Source: Agromyces sp. 3263 (lineage in GTDB: Bacteria; Actinomycetota; Actinomycetes; Actinomycetales; Microbacteriaceae). From it: a stretch of 64,000 nt of DNA. Both the position numbers and the translations under genes were made by a program. Where the stretch lies: positions 186,001 through 250,000 of the forward strand of contig NZ_JAVDUV010000002.1 in assembly GCF_031456545.1 (NCBI RefSeq), written 5' to 3'. Under the pieces are notes generated by a model that searched no databases, had not been told where the DNA came from, and saw only the letters and a program-made list of their open reading frames with translations. Shown piece by piece: positions 43,404-53,451 of this stretch (position 1 is the first letter of the stretch; each line of letters opens with the position of its first letter).

Positions 43404-45692
43404 TCACACGGCGGGCTCCGCCTGCGCCGACGCGACGCTCAGGGCGATCAACTGCTCGAGCGCGTCGTCGGGGATCTCGACGCCGGGGAATCGCGCGAAC
43501 TGGCCCATCGGCATCGACTCGACCATCTTCAGCGCGTTCCCGTTCGCCTCGGCGGCCGCCTGCTGCTCGGGCGTCCCGTTCGCCATCATGCCCTGCATGA
43601 GTGCGGGTCCGACGATCGGGTGGCTGAACCACTCCTTCACCGTCGAAACGAGGCTGAGCGGTGCCGGGCGGTCGACATCGCCGACGAGGGGGAGTTCGCG
43701 CACGTCGATGATGTCGGTCGCCGAACGGCCGAGTTCGACGCGATAGGTGCCCGGGTCCACCCGCCAGCGCGAGCCGCGCACATCCCAGTGGGCGAAGGCG
43801 CGACGTTCGAGTTCGAGCGTCACGGTCACCGCCTCGCCAGGCTCGAGCGAGACCTTCGCGAACGCGCCCAGCTCCCGAACCGGCCTGCGCACGTCCGAGG
43901 GAGCGGGCGCGACGTACAGCTGCACGACCTCCGCTCCGGCCACCGCTCCGGTGTTCCGCACCGTCACCCGTGCGACCGCCGTGTCATGGCCGGTCGTCTC
44001 GACCTCGAAGGACTCGACTCCGAACGTCGTGTAGCTGAGCCCGTGTCCGAACGGGTAGCGCACCGCCCGCTGGGCACTCGTGTAGTACCGGTACCCGACG
44101 AAGACTCCCTCGCCGTGCCGCACGATCTGCTGTTCGCCGGGGAAGTTCAGGTACGACGGGGTGTCGGTGAGTGCGAGTGGGATCGTCTCGGCGAGCCTTC
44201 CCGAGGGATTCGTCGAGCCGGTCAGCACGTCGGCGAGGGCGCTGCCGACGGCCTGCCCGAGCGCCCAACCCTCGACGATGGCCTCGACGCGGTCGTGCCA
44301 CGGCTCGAGCGTGACCACGCCGCCGTTCGAGAGGACCACGACGGTGCGCGCTGCGACCTCGGCGACCGCCTCGATGAGCGCGGTGTGGGCGGCGGGCAGG
44401 TCGAGGTGCTCGCGGTCGAACCCCTCCGACTGGTCCTCCTCGTACAACCCGACGAACACGACGGCGACATCGACGGATGCCGCGGCACCCCGCGCCTCGT
44501 CCAGCATCGCGTCGGTCGCCGCCTCCGTCGCACCCTTCGCGTACCCGGCCGCGAACGTCACGCGCTCGTCCCCGAGTGCCCGTCGCAGCTCGTCGAGCGG
44601 CACGTCGACCCGGGTCGGGTTCACGTGCGAACTGCCCCCGCCCTGGTACTGCGGCTGGACGGCGAGCTCCCCGATGACGGCGATGTGCTGATCCGCCCGA
44701 AGCGGCAGCGTCTCGCGCTCGTTGCGGAGCAGCACGACGGATGCCGCGGCCGACCGGCGGGCGAGCGCGTGGTGTGCGTCGGCGTCGAAGCCCGCTGGCC
44801 CGGTCGTCGGAGCCGTGCGCTCGGCGAGCCCCCGCAGCCGCTCGACACTCGTCTCCACGACCGAGCGGTCGAGCCGACCATCGCGAACCGCCTGGAGGAT
44901 CGCCTCGGTTCCCTCGTCGCCGGTGCCGGGCATCTCGAGGTCGAGACCGGCGGCGAGCGCGTCGACCCGGTCCTTGATCGCGCCCCAGTCCGACACGACG
45001 AGGCCGTCGAAGCCCCACTCGTCTCGCAGCAGTCCAGTGAGCAACCAACGGTTCTCCGACGAGAACACACCGTTGATCGCGTTGTACGCGCTCATCACCG
45101 AGGTCGGCGCCGCTTCCTTCACGACACGCTCGAACGCGGGCAGGTAGATCTCGCGAAGCGTACGGTCATCGACCTCGGCGCTCACGCGCATGCGTTCGGT
45201 CTCCTGGCTGTTGACGGCGAAATGCTTCACCGACGTGCCGACGCCGGTGCTCTGCACCCCGCGCACGTACTCGACGGCGAGCGCGCCGGTGAGGCGCGGA
45301 TCCTCTGAGAAGTACTCGAAGGTGCGTCCGCCGAGGGGGGACCGCTTGATGTTGATCGCCGGCCCGAGCAGCACGTCGACGTCGAGCGCGCGCGCCTCAC
45401 GGCCGAGGGCCTCGCCGACTTCGCGAACGAGCGCGGGATCCCAGCTCGAGGCGATCCCGGCGCCGGGCGGGAAGCACGTCGATGGCAGGCTCTGGTTGAA
45501 GCCGAGGTTGTCGGCGGTGCCCGCCTGCCTGCGGACGCCATGCGGGCCGTCGACGAGCACGAGCGAGCGGATGCCGCCGCCCTCACGTGTCGACCAGAAG
45601 TCGCGTCCACTGAGCAGCGCGGCCTGTGCCTCGAGGGTCCGCCGGTCGTCATCGCCTGCCGGCTCGTGGTCGCGATCACGGATGTCGGTCAT
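43404..45692 (-). CDS. GH3 family beta-glucosidase
   Basis: 762-residue retaining glycosidase. Domain order: (beta/alpha)8 barrel with Lys156-His157-Phe158 (VKHFAVN) and nucleophile Asp235 in VVSDWGA; alpha/beta sandwich domain from about 330; fibronectin III-like domain (about 575-660, VRNTGAVAGAEVVQLYV); then a helical appendage (about 679-755) unlike standard GH3 enzymes but like those of the GH2 and neighbouring GH78. No signal peptide. The ATG overlaps the rhamnosidase stop (ATGA). Together with GH78 it would strip rhamnose and then glucose from an imported glycoside. Confidence 0.94.
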   Translation of the reverse strand: MTDIRDRDHEPAGDDDRRTLEAQAALLSGRDFWSTREGGGIRSLVLVDGPHGVRRQAGTADNLGFNQSLPSTCFPPGAGIASSWDPALVREVGEALGREARALDVDVLLGPAINIKRSPLGGRTFEYFSEDPRLTGALAVEYVRGVQSTGVGTSVKHFAVNSQETERMRVSAEVDDRTLREIYLPAFERVVKEAAPTSVMSAYNAINGVFSSENRWLLTGLLRDEWGFDGLVVSDWGAIKDRVDALAAGLDLEMPGTGDEGTEAILQAVRDGRLDRSVVETSVERLRGLAERTAPTTGPAGFDADAHHALARRSAAASVVLLRNERETLPLRADQHIAVIGELAVQPQYQGGGSSHVNPTRVDVPLDELRRALGDERVTFAAGYAKGATEAATDAMLDEARGAAASVDVAVVFVGLYEEDQSEGFDREHLDLPAAHTALIEAVAEVAARTVVVLSNGGVVTLEPWHDRVEAIVEGWALGQAVGSALADVLTGSTNPSGRLAETIPLALTDTPSYLNFPGEQQIVRHGEGVFVGYRYYTSAQRAVRYPFGHGLSYTTFGVESFEVETTGHDTAVARVTVRNTGAVAGAEVVQLYVAPAPSDVRRPVRELGAFAKVSLEPGEAVTVTLELERRAFAHWDVRGSRWRVDPGTYRVELGRSATDIIDVRELPLVGDVDRPAPLSLVSTVKEWFSHPIVGPALMQGMMANGTPEQQAAAEANGNALKMVESMPMGQFARFPGVEIPDDALEQLIALSVASAQAEPAV

Positions 45693-48175
45693 GCGAGGGC
45701 TCCTTCGGCGTTCGAGTGGGTGACGGCGTGCTCGAGGTCGGCGCGGAGTTCATCGGAGGCGCCCGGGATGTAGCCGAGCACGATGTCGAGGCTCATCGCT
45801 GCCGCCTCGGGGGCGGTCCCGTCGATGGGGATGCCGGGCAGGTGCTTGGCGAACACCTCGGTGACGTCGCGCCAGACGACCGGGTCGGCGGCCAGCACGT
45901 TCAGCATGGTGTCCATGGAGTACTCGGGCCGGTCGACCGTCGGCAGTTCGTACCGCCATGAGTGGGTGCCGGCGCCGACCGTCGCGGTCGCGGCATCCGG
46001 ATGCAACGGGAGCTCCACGTCGGCCACGACGCCGGCCGGCACCGCGACGTCGAGCGTCACGTCGGCACCGTCGACGCGCCACGCGACAGCGATCTGTCCG
46101 TGCACTGTGTCGTGCCGCGTGTTCGCCGACACGAGGCCGCCACCCGGCTTCGGAGCGATCCGCACGCGTCGGTAGCCCGGCTCGATCGCCTCGATGCCGC
46201 CGACGACGCGGTGCAGCCATGACGCGACCGCGCCGAGCGCGTAGTGGTTGAGCGAGGTCATCCCCGAGGGATTGATGGTCCCGTCGGGCCGGATCGAATC
46301 CCAGCGCTCCCAGATCGTGGTCGCGCCCATGGTCACGGGGTAGAGGAACGACGGGCAGCGCGTCTCCATGAGCAGTGCGTACGCCTCGTCGAGGTGGCCC
46401 GTGCTCGAGAGCGCATCGGTCACGAGCGGGGTGCCGGCGAATCCGGTCGAGATGGTGAACCCCGCCTTGGCGACCAGCCTGGCGAGCAGGTCGCCGGCGT
46501 GCTCGCGCTGTTCCTGCTCGAGCAGGTCGAACACGATCGCGAGCGCGTACGCGGTGGCGGACTCGTTCACGATGCGGCCGGCTTCGGTCACATACTCTCG
46601 ACGGAACGCGGCCCGCACCCGGTCGGCGAGCGCCGTGAAGTGCGCGGCATCCGCCTCCTCACCGAGCAGTGCGGCGGCGTGGGCCAGCTCGCGGGTGGTC
46701 TTGCAGAGGTACGCGGATGCGACGAGGTGGCGGTCGGTCTTGCCGCCTGCGGGATTGTCGATCGGCGCATCGGGGTCGAGCCAGTCGCCGTACTGGAACC
46801 CGGTCGACCACAGGCCGTACGCATCCAGCGAGGGTTCGACGCTGCGGATGAACGACGTCATCGACGGATACGCCCGGCGCAGGATCTCGAGATCGCCGTA
46901 CTCCCGGTACAGCGCCCAGGGCAGGCTCACCGCGACGTCCGACCACAGTGCGGTCGGTGACGAGGGTGTGGAGAGCACGTCGGGCACGACCCACGGCACG
47001 AAGCCCTTCTCCTGCTGCTCGGCCGCGAGGTCGTCGAGCCAGGAGCCCAGCACGCCGCGCACGTCGTACAGGAAGGCCGCCGTCGGCGCGAACGCGTTCA
47101 GGTCGCCGGTCCAGCCGAGGCGCTCGTCGCGCTGCGGGCAGTCGGTCGGCACACCCACGAAGTTGTCGCGCATCGACCACACGGCGTTCTCGTGCAGGCG
47201 GTTCACGAGCTCGTTGGAGGTCTCGAACCAACCGGTGCGGGTCATGTCGCTGTGCACGACGACCGCGCGGACGTCCTCGGCGGAGACGTCGCCCGGCCAG
47301 CCGTCGACCTCGACGTATCGGAACCCGTGGAACGTGAACCGCGGCTCGAACGTCTCGCCGCCGCCGCCGCGCGCGACGTACACGTCGGTCGCCTTCGCGG
47401 TGCGCAGCGTCTCGAAGTCGAGCTCACCGTCGGTGAGGGTCTCCGCGTGTCGAATGGTGATGGTGTCACCGGGTGCCGCGTGCACGGTGAAGCGCACCCA
47501 GCCCGAGATGTTCTGGCCGAAGTCGATGACCGTGCGGCCGCTCGGGCTGGTCGTGATCGACACCGGCGCGAGTTCCTCGATCCGCCGGATCGGTTCCGCA
47601 GTCGGCTCGAACAGGGCTTCAGCGGGCCACTCGAAGGGTTCGACCGGTGACCAGTCGCCGTCATCGAATCCGGTGTCGCTCCAGCCCTCGGGCTCGAGCC
47701 GGGCATCGACCACTTCGCCGTCGTAGAGGCTCGACGACCGGATCGCGCCGGTCGACGAGCGGAACGCGGCATCCGTCACCACCGTCTCGACGCGGTCGGG
47801 GTACTCGAGCACGAGCTCGGCCCACAGGGCGGGTCGGTCGCCGTAGTGATTGCGCCGGTTCTCCCAGCCCAGACGTCCGAGCGCCCACCCCTCGCCGACG
47901 ATCGCGCCGACGACGTTCTCGCCCTCGTGAACCAACGGGGTGACGTCGTGGCTCGAGATCGCGAGACGGTGCCGATACGAGGTCCACCCCGGCGCGAGCA
48001 CCTCGTCGCCCACGCGAGTGCCGTTGATCCACGCCTCCACGAGGCCGATCGCGGTGATGCGGAGGGTGGCCCGCCGCAGGCCGGCGGATGCCGCGAACGG
48101 GCGTCGGAAGTAGGGGGCCGGGTCGCCCTCACGCCCGCTCTCGAAGGCCGGCGTGATGAAGGTGGCGTCAGGCAT
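45689..48175 (-). CDS. Alpha-L-rhamnosidase, GH78 (second paralogue)
   Basis: 828-residue GH78 enzyme with rhamnosidase N domain (ATLRITAIGLVEAWINGTRVG near 35-55), concanavalin-like domain, six-hairpin catalytic domain and C-terminal beta domain. Catalytic landmarks DCPQRDERLGWTGD (near residue 345) and TTIWERWDSI (near 620). Compared with the GH78 at 18396 it lacks the first fibronectin-like part and ends in a helical appendage (752-828: YSMDTMLNVL ... SDELRADLEHAV). No signal peptide. It lies between the MFS importer and GH3 in a LacI-controlled operon. Confidence 0.95.
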   Translation of the reverse strand: MPDATFITPAFESGREGDPAPYFRRPFAASAGLRRATLRITAIGLVEAWINGTRVGDEVLAPGWTSYRHRLAISSHDVTPLVHEGENVVGAIVGEGWALGRLGWENRRNHYGDRPALWAELVLEYPDRVETVVTDAAFRSSTGAIRSSSLYDGEVVDARLEPEGWSDTGFDDGDWSPVEPFEWPAEALFEPTAEPIRRIEELAPVSITTSPSGRTVIDFGQNISGWVRFTVHAAPGDTITIRHAETLTDGELDFETLRTAKATDVYVARGGGGETFEPRFTFHGFRYVEVDGWPGDVSAEDVRAVVVHSDMTRTGWFETSNELVNRLHENAVWSMRDNFVGVPTDCPQRDERLGWTGDLNAFAPTAAFLYDVRGVLGSWLDDLAAEQQEKGFVPWVVPDVLSTPSSPTALWSDVAVSLPWALYREYGDLEILRRAYPSMTSFIRSVEPSLDAYGLWSTGFQYGDWLDPDAPIDNPAGGKTDRHLVASAYLCKTTRELAHAAALLGEEADAAHFTALADRVRAAFRREYVTEAGRIVNESATAYALAIVFDLLEQEQREHAGDLLARLVAKAGFTISTGFAGTPLVTDALSSTGHLDEAYALLMETRCPSFLYPVTMGATTIWERWDSIRPDGTINPSGMTSLNHYALGAVASWLHRVVGGIEAIEPGYRRVRIAPKPGGGLVSANTRHDTVHGQIAVAWRVDGADVTLDVAVPAGVVADVELPLHPDAATATVGAGTHSWRYELPTVDRPEYSMDTMLNVLAADPVVWRDVTEVFAKHLPGIPIDGTAPEAAAMSLDIVLGYIPGASDELRADLEHAVTHSNAEGALA

Positions 48176-48211
48176 GGTCGATCTCCTCGACTGGTCGGGG
48201 CGGGGGTCTGC

Positions 48212-49555
48212 TCAGCGGACGGACTTGATGCGAAGGATGACGAGCCCACCGAGCAGGACGAATGCGGCGGCGAGGAAGAACAGCAGCGAGTAGTTCTTCG
48301 CGTCGCCGGTCACCCCGATCACGAGGATTCCCGAGGCGATGAAGGGGGCGGCTGCCTGGGGGATGGACGTGGCGAAGCCGGTGATGCCCATGAATCGCCC
48401 GGCGTCCGTCTCCTTCTCGGGCAGCACGTCGAGAAGCAGCGCCATGTCGACGGCGGCGAAGAGACCGATGCCCAGCGAGACGACCAGCGATCCGGCGAAC
48501 AGGAACGGAAGATCCGACGAGAGGGCCATCGTGACCATGCCGACCGCCATGATCGCACCGCCGATGACCAGGAACACCTTCCGCCGGCGGAAGCGGTCGG
48601 ACATGAAGCCGCCGCCGATCGCTCCGGCTGTGGTCGCGAGCACGCCCACCGCACCGAGTGTGCCGATGACCCCGGAGACGTCGGTGATGGAGAGGCCGAG
48701 GCGATCGGCGAAGAAGAACGCGGTGAAGGTGGTGTTCAGGGTGAGGCCGAAGTAGAAGAGGAAGCGCCCGAGCCAGTTCCACGAGAAGTCCGGGAAGCGG
48801 CGCGGGTTGTAGACGTACTTGCCTAGCACGCCGGCGAAGCCGATGCGTTCGAGCGGGAGCGCGCGACTGTCGTCCTCGTGGACGAGGGTGACGAAGAGCG
48901 TGACGAGGACGACCCCTACCGTGCCCGGAACGAGGAACAGCAACAGCGGATCGCCGGTGAGGCCCATGGTGGCGATCACCCCGATCACCGGGGCGACCTG
49001 GGTCGCGAAGCCGGTGAGGCCCGCCACCTTTCCGCGCTGGGACTCGGGCAGCCGGTCGGCGGTGGAGTTCTGCAGGTTGCCGAGCACCGTTCCCCAGCCC
49101 CACTGGGCCAGGATCCACCCGGCGCCGAGCACGAGCACCGAGGGAGCCAGCGCCATGACGACCAGCGAGAGCACGCCCACGATCATCCCGCCGATCATGA
49201 ACGGACGGCGCCGACCGAGGCGGGAGCGGGTGCGGTCGCTCCAGATCCCCATGAACGGGGCCGTGAGCATCACCCAGAGTGCACCCGCTCCGGTGATGTA
49301 TCCGAGGTACTCCTGGTTGTCCGGTGCCAGCTCACCGAGTCGCACCGCCAGCGAGATCGCGATCGGCGTGATGAACGCCATGAACACGCCGAACTGGGCG
49401 AGGACCATCAGCCAGATGTACCTGGGACCCACTTCGGGAAGGCCGGGCGCGGGCTCGACGGCTTCGGCGATCGCCTCGGGGTCGACCGTCGTGGTGGGGA
49501 GCGGGTACGCCACCGGCGTGATGGTCGGCTCGTTCTCGCGCTCGTTCGGGTTCAT
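48212..49555 (-). CDS. MFS glycoside transporter (paralogue of 16963-18342)
   Basis: 447-residue twelve-helix major facilitator protein with a soluble N terminus of about 50 residues, loop motif GIWSDRTRSRLGRRRPF and the second-half equivalent GGFMSDRFRRRKVF. It is clearly related to the MFS gene in the island, and both precede a GH78 gene. The ATG at 49555 is chosen with GGAG upstream; a longer frame would run toward the operators. First gene of the operon MFS-GH78-GH3; probably imports rhamnose-containing glycosides. Confidence 0.9.
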   Translation of the reverse strand: MNPNERENEPTITPVAYPLPTTTVDPEAIAEAVEPAPGLPEVGPRYIWLMVLAQFGVFMAFITPIAISLAVRLGELAPDNQEYLGYITGAGALWVMLTAPFMGIWSDRTRSRLGRRRPFMIGGMIVGVLSLVVMALAPSVLVLGAGWILAQWGWGTVLGNLQNSTADRLPESQRGKVAGLTGFATQVAPVIGVIATMGLTGDPLLLFLVPGTVGVVLVTLFVTLVHEDDSRALPLERIGFAGVLGKYVYNPRRFPDFSWNWLGRFLFYFGLTLNTTFTAFFFADRLGLSITDVSGVIGTLGAVGVLATTAGAIGGGFMSDRFRRRKVFLVIGGAIMAVGMVTMALSSDLPFLFAGSLVVSLGIGLFAAVDMALLLDVLPEKETDAGRFMGITGFATSIPQAAAPFIASGILVIGVTGDAKNYSLLFFLAAAFVLLGGLVILRIKSVR

Positions 49556-49588
49556 CGGGACTCCGTTGTCGTGTGGTCGGGGCGTCAA

Positions 49589-49602
49589 CTAGCGCGTGCT
49601 AG
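49589..49602. promoter_or_regulatory. LacI-type operator 1
   Basis: CTAGCGCGTGCTAG, a 14-bp palindrome with a central CG as in LacI-family operators and only one mismatched pair. It lies 33 bp before the MFS start, well placed to block that transcript. Confidence 0.7.
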
Positions 49603-49630
49603 CGAATGCGGTCGATGCTACATTAGGCGA

Positions 49631-49644
49631 CTAGAGCGCGCAAG
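49631..49644. promoter_or_regulatory. LacI-type operator 2 (weaker)
   Basis: CTAGAGCGCGCAAG, matching operator 1 at 10 of 14 positions with the same central CG and similar flanks (ACTAG...AGCG). It is 42 bp, about four helical turns, from operator 1 and 23 bp before the lacI start. Confidence 0.5.
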
Positions 49645-49667
49645 CGATCGCGCCATGAAAGGCGAGG

Positions 49668-50684
49668 ATGTCCGATACCAGCACCACGCGCAGGGTCACG
49701 GCGGCCGACATCGCCCGTTCTCTCGGCATCTCCCGCGCCACCGTCGGGTTCGTGCTGAACGACACGCCGGGCCAGACGATCTCGGAAGGGACACGCCTGC
49801 GGGTCATCGAGGAGGCGAAGCGTCTCGGCTACCGGCCTCACTCGGCGGCCCGTGCGCTCGCGAGCGGGCGGACGCACCTCATCCTGATGGTGCTGCCCGA
49901 CTGGCCGCTCGACTTCACCCTCCGCCGCAACATCGAAGAGGCCTCACTCGCGCTCGACGAGGCCGGCTACTCGCTCATCACCTACACACCCCATCCGACC
50001 GGGGCCGCTCGCCCCCTGTGGGAGACGCTGGAACCCGACGTGGTGATGTCGCTGACCGGGTTCGCGCCCGACCAGGTCGCGTCGATCCGCGCCGCCGGCA
50101 TCTCGGCGATCATCCCCGACCCCGATGCGTCCGAGGACCGGGCGTATGTCGAGGACGGGCCGCGCCTGCAGGCCGAGCATCTCGTCGCGCTCGGCCACCG
50201 CCGCATCGCGTTCGCCGGCTCCAGGGACCCCCGCATCGCCGACCTCGTCAGCACCCGACGCGCGACGTTCCAGCGCGCGGCCGCCGGGCTCGGCATCGAG
50301 CCGGTGCTCACCGCCGATTTCGACTACGCGGATGCCGCAGTGCCCGAGCTCATCGCCCACTGGCGAGACGCCGGGGTCACGGCGGTTGCCGCCTACAACG
50401 ACGACATCGCCGCGACGACGCTGGGCGCCGCCCTCCGGCTGGGACTTCGAGTTCCCGACGAGCTCGCCGTCATCGGCTACGACGACACCCCGCTCGCGAC
50501 CATGATCGAGCCCCAGCTCTCCACGGTGCGCATCGACACGGCGGGGCTGGGGCGCTTCTCGGCCGCGCTCGCGATCAGCGCCGCCACGGGCCGACCCGCG
50601 CCCGAGGTCGGCCCGGAGTTCACCTCCGAGCTCATCGTGCGGGCATCGACCCGAGCGCCCACGAACGGCGGGCCCGTGCACTGA
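49668..50684 (+). CDS. LacI family transcriptional regulator
   Basis: 338-residue repressor: N-terminal helix-turn-helix (VTAADIARSLGISRATVGFVLN, residues about 10-31), hinge GYRPHSAARAL, then the periplasmic-binding-protein-like sensor domain ending with AVIGYDDTPLATMIEPQLSTV. It is divergent from the MFS-GH78-GH3 operon, with two operator-like palindromes between the genes, and most likely represses that operon and itself. The inducer is probably a sugar released by the glycosidases. Confidence 0.94.
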   Translation: MSDTSTTRRVTAADIARSLGISRATVGFVLNDTPGQTISEGTRLRVIEEAKRLGYRPHSAARALASGRTHLILMVLPDWPLDFTLRRNIEEASLALDEAGYSLITYTPHPTGAARPLWETLEPDVVMSLTGFAPDQVASIRAAGISAIIPDPDASEDRAYVEDGPRLQAEHLVALGHRRIAFAGSRDPRIADLVSTRRATFQRAAAGLGIEPVLTADFDYADAAVPELIAHWRDAGVTAVAAYNDDIAATTLGAALRLGLRVPDELAVIGYDDTPLATMIEPQLSTVRIDTAGLGRFSAALAISAATGRPAPEVGPEFTSELIVRASTRAPTNGGPVH

Positions 50685-50775
50685 CCTGCCCCTGCCTGCG
50701 GGCGTGCAGCCCCCGGCCGCGCATCCGATGCAACTCAGGGTGAGCCCCTCCCAGGAGATGTCCGGGCGACCCGCG

Positions 50776-52755
50776 TCAACCGCCGACGTGGATGGTCGGC
50801 CGCTCGGCCGGATCCTTCTCGACCTCTCGCAGGATCTCGCGGACCACAGGGGCCGTGTCGCCTCGCCCGAGCAGGATGTAGCGCACCATGTGCACGAGCG
50901 GGTTCCCCTCTGACCACTCGAAATACGCGTGGGGGAGGACGCCCGAGGCATCCCGCATCGCGACGAGGATCGCGGCGATCGCGTTGGGAGCGGCGGGGCT
51001 GTCGGCGCGGAGCACGCGATGGCCGTCGACGTCGACGCCCCGCACGTGGAGCACCTCGCGGAACTCGGACGGGTCCACGACGTGGATCTCGAGGAACAAG
51101 ACGTCCGCCCGACCCGGCACCGGGTTGAGCCGGCGCTGTGCGCGTTCCTTCTGCTCGTACTCGGCGGCGTCTCCGACGCCCGGACGGTTCGCGATGACAC
51201 TGAGCCGGCCGTCGTGCATCAGCGAATCCTGGATGAAGCGCCGGGCCGTCTCGTCGAACTCGATCCGGTCGGCTCTGATCTCGGTGGTGCGCGTCACCCT
51301 CGACACGATGGACACCACGACGATGCCGAGGATGAACATGGCTGAGATCGCGAGTCCGTCGGGCTTCTCGATGATGTTGTCGACGAGCGCGTACCCCAGC
51401 ACCACGGTCAGCACCGCGAATCCGAGGATCGCCGGGGCCCGTCGGCGACGGAGGGCGGAGATGAGCACCGCCACGGACGCCGAGACCATCATGGCGAGGA
51501 TGCCCGTGGCGTAGGCGCCGGCCTGGGCGTCGACGTCTGCCTGGAAGGCCACCGTGATCGCGATGCTGATTCCGGTGTACACGACCACGACGGGGCGGAC
51601 CGCGCGACTCCAGTCGGGAGCCATGCCGTACGTGGGGAGGTACCGGGGCACGATGTTGATCAGGCCGGCCATCGCGGACGCGCCGGCGAACCACAGGATG
51701 AGGATGCTGCTGATGTCGTAGGCGGTGCCGAAGGCGTCGCCGAAGAACTCGTGGGCGAGGTAGGCGAGTGCGCGGCCGTTCGCCTGACCGCCCGGTTCGA
51801 ACTGGTCCGCCGGGATCAGCAGGGTGGTGACGAGGCTGCTGGTGATCAGGAACACGCTCATGATCACGGCCGCCGCCGTGAGCAGCTTCTTCGTGTTCCG
51901 GATCCTCGAGGCGAGCCGCTCTTCGGGGGTCGTTCCCCGGGAGGCGACGAGCGGCATCATGCTCACGCCGGTCTCGAAGCCGGAGAGGCCGAGCACGAGC
52001 AGCGGGAAGGCCAGGACGGCCGGGACGATGACGTCGGTGAAGCCCCCGCCGCCTCGGGTGAGGGCGGCCCACCAGTCGGTGATGGTGGCCGGGTGGTCGA
52101 TGATCTCGACCAGGCCGGTCGCGATCACGACGGCATTGAGGCCGAGGAACACGGCGACGAGCGGGATCGCGACGTTGACGGCTTCCGTGAACCCGAGGAG
52201 GAAGACACCGCCGAGCACGAGCAGGAAGACGATCGTGATGGCGACGGCCTGACCGCTGAGCGCTTCGGGCACGAGCGGATTCTCGATGAGGTGCACCGTC
52301 GCATCCGCCGAGGAGAGGGTGATGGTGATGATCCACGAGGTCGCGACGAAGCCGAGGAGCACGAGCACGACGATCTTTCCGCGCCAGAACGGAAGCAGCC
52401 GCTCGAGCATGGCCACCGAACCCTGGCCGTGCGGGCTCTCCTTCGCCACCTGGCGGTACATCGGGAGCATCCCGAGCAGGGTGAGGGCCACGATCAGGAG
52501 CGTGGCGATCGGCGACACGGCGCCGGCGGCCACGATGGCGATGGCGGGAAGGTAGGACAGCGTGGAGAAGTAGTCGACACCGGTCAGGCACATCACCTTC
52601 CACCAGGAATGCTGCTCGACGCTCGACTCCTCGACCTCCGGCCCCGCCGGCTGCACGGTGTGCTCGAGGAACCACCGGGTGAACCGGTTCTCGGGGCGGT
52701 GGGCATCCGGTCCCGGAACCCGCGCCGGGAATTCGAACTGGGACCAGTCGCGCAT
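50776..52755 (-). CDS. APC superfamily amino acid permease with large cytoplasmic C-terminal domain
   Basis: 659-residue membrane protein. After a soluble N terminus of about 50 residues come about twelve helices of the APC fold (start [27 protein letters not shown]; middle [20 protein letters not shown]). Residues about 500-659 form a soluble domain ([18 protein letters not shown]). The family is frequent in Actinobacteria and is annotated as amino acid transporter; distant KUP-like potassium uptake cannot be ruled out. The ATG at 52755 is preferred over the adjacent GTG because GGAGG lies 6 nt upstream. Confidence 0.85.
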   Translation of the reverse strand: MRDWSQFEFPARVPGPDAHRPENRFTRWFLEHTVQPAGPEVEESSVEQHSWWKVMCLTGVDYFSTLSYLPAIAIVAAGAVSPIATLLIVALTLLGMLPMYRQVAKESPHGQGSVAMLERLLPFWRGKIVVLVLLGFVATSWIITITLSSADATVHLIENPLVPEALSGQAVAITIVFLLVLGGVFLLGFTEAVNVAIPLVAVFLGLNAVVIATGLVEIIDHPATITDWWAALTRGGGGFTDVIVPAVLAFPLLVLGLSGFETGVSMMPLVASRGTTPEERLASRIRNTKKLLTAAAVIMSVFLITSSLVTTLLIPADQFEPGGQANGRALAYLAHEFFGDAFGTAYDISSILILWFAGASAMAGLINIVPRYLPTYGMAPDWSRAVRPVVVVYTGISIAITVAFQADVDAQAGAYATGILAMMVSASVAVLISALRRRRAPAILGFAVLTVVLGYALVDNIIEKPDGLAISAMFILGIVVVSIVSRVTRTTEIRADRIEFDETARRFIQDSLMHDGRLSVIANRPGVGDAAEYEQKERAQRRLNPVPGRADVLFLEIHVVDPSEFREVLHVRGVDVDGHRVLRADSPAAPNAIAAILVAMRDASGVLPHAYFEWSEGNPLVHMVRYILLGRGDTAPVVREILREVEKDPAERPTIHVGG

Positions 52756-52854
52756 CACACTCCTCCGAGCCGCCGATCGGCGACGGACGATCGATCATCC
52801 CACCCCGTCGGCCGATCCAATAGGTCGACTCCCGAGCGAGGGGCGACCGGATCG

Positions 52855-53451
52855 TCAGCCGCGACGGCGCCACCAGGGACGGCGTGGCGTCGTCTGCTCA
52901 CGCTCGAGGCGTGCGCGCTCCTCGATCGCCTGGCGCCGTCGGACTTCGCGCCGCTCGCGCCACGCACGGACCTCCGCATCGGCATCCCGCGTCGGGGTCA
53001 CCACCGGTGGGCCGCCGAGCAGCTGGCGTCGCGCCTCGATCACGCGCCGGTTGAAGTCCTCGACGGCCTCGCGGACCTCGGATTCACGGTGCATCGCATC
53101 CAGGCGGGCCTCGAGCTGGCCGTTCTCGACTCGCAGGGTGAGCGCCGGCGGACCCAATCCGGTCAGCTGCTCGCGCTCGATCTTGCGGCGGATCCACCAG
53201 TCGGGATCGTGCTGCCCGTTCAGCCCTTCGAGGGGCTTTCCGGCGCCGGGAAGGTTGTCGAACTCGCCCCGACGGATCGCCTGTTGGATCGCGTTCTCCA
53301 CGTACGCCGACCGCTCCGCCTGCGTGAACGATCGAGCCTGTTCCGCCGCCGCATCGGCGACATCGGGTGCTTCGCCACGGGCGATCGCCTCTTCACAGGC
53401 GGTGCGATCGAGCCGATACTGCCACGCGGCGCGCTGGGGATCGTCGCTCAT
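52855..53451 (-). CDS. DUF1992 (DnaJ-homologue C28-like) domain protein
   Basis: 198-residue cytoplasmic protein. The DUF1992 core spans about residues 48-120: ENAIQQAIRRGEFDNLPGAG, then KPL and DPDWWIRRKIER. The C terminus is highly charged (Arg/Glu-rich) and probably helical or disordered. The start MSDDPQRAAW is supported by GGAGG upstream; longer extensions of the frame are rejected. Function of the domain is unknown; it often accompanies J-domain proteins in eukaryotes. Confidence 0.85.
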   Translation of the reverse strand: MSDDPQRAAWQYRLDRTACEEAIARGEAPDVADAAAEQARSFTQAERSAYVENAIQQAIRRGEFDNLPGAGKPLEGLNGQHDPDWWIRRKIEREQLTGLGPPALTLRVENGQLEARLDAMHRESEVREAVEDFNRRVIEARRQLLGGPPVVTPTRDADAEVRAWRERREVRRRQAIEERARLEREQTTPRRPWWRRRG

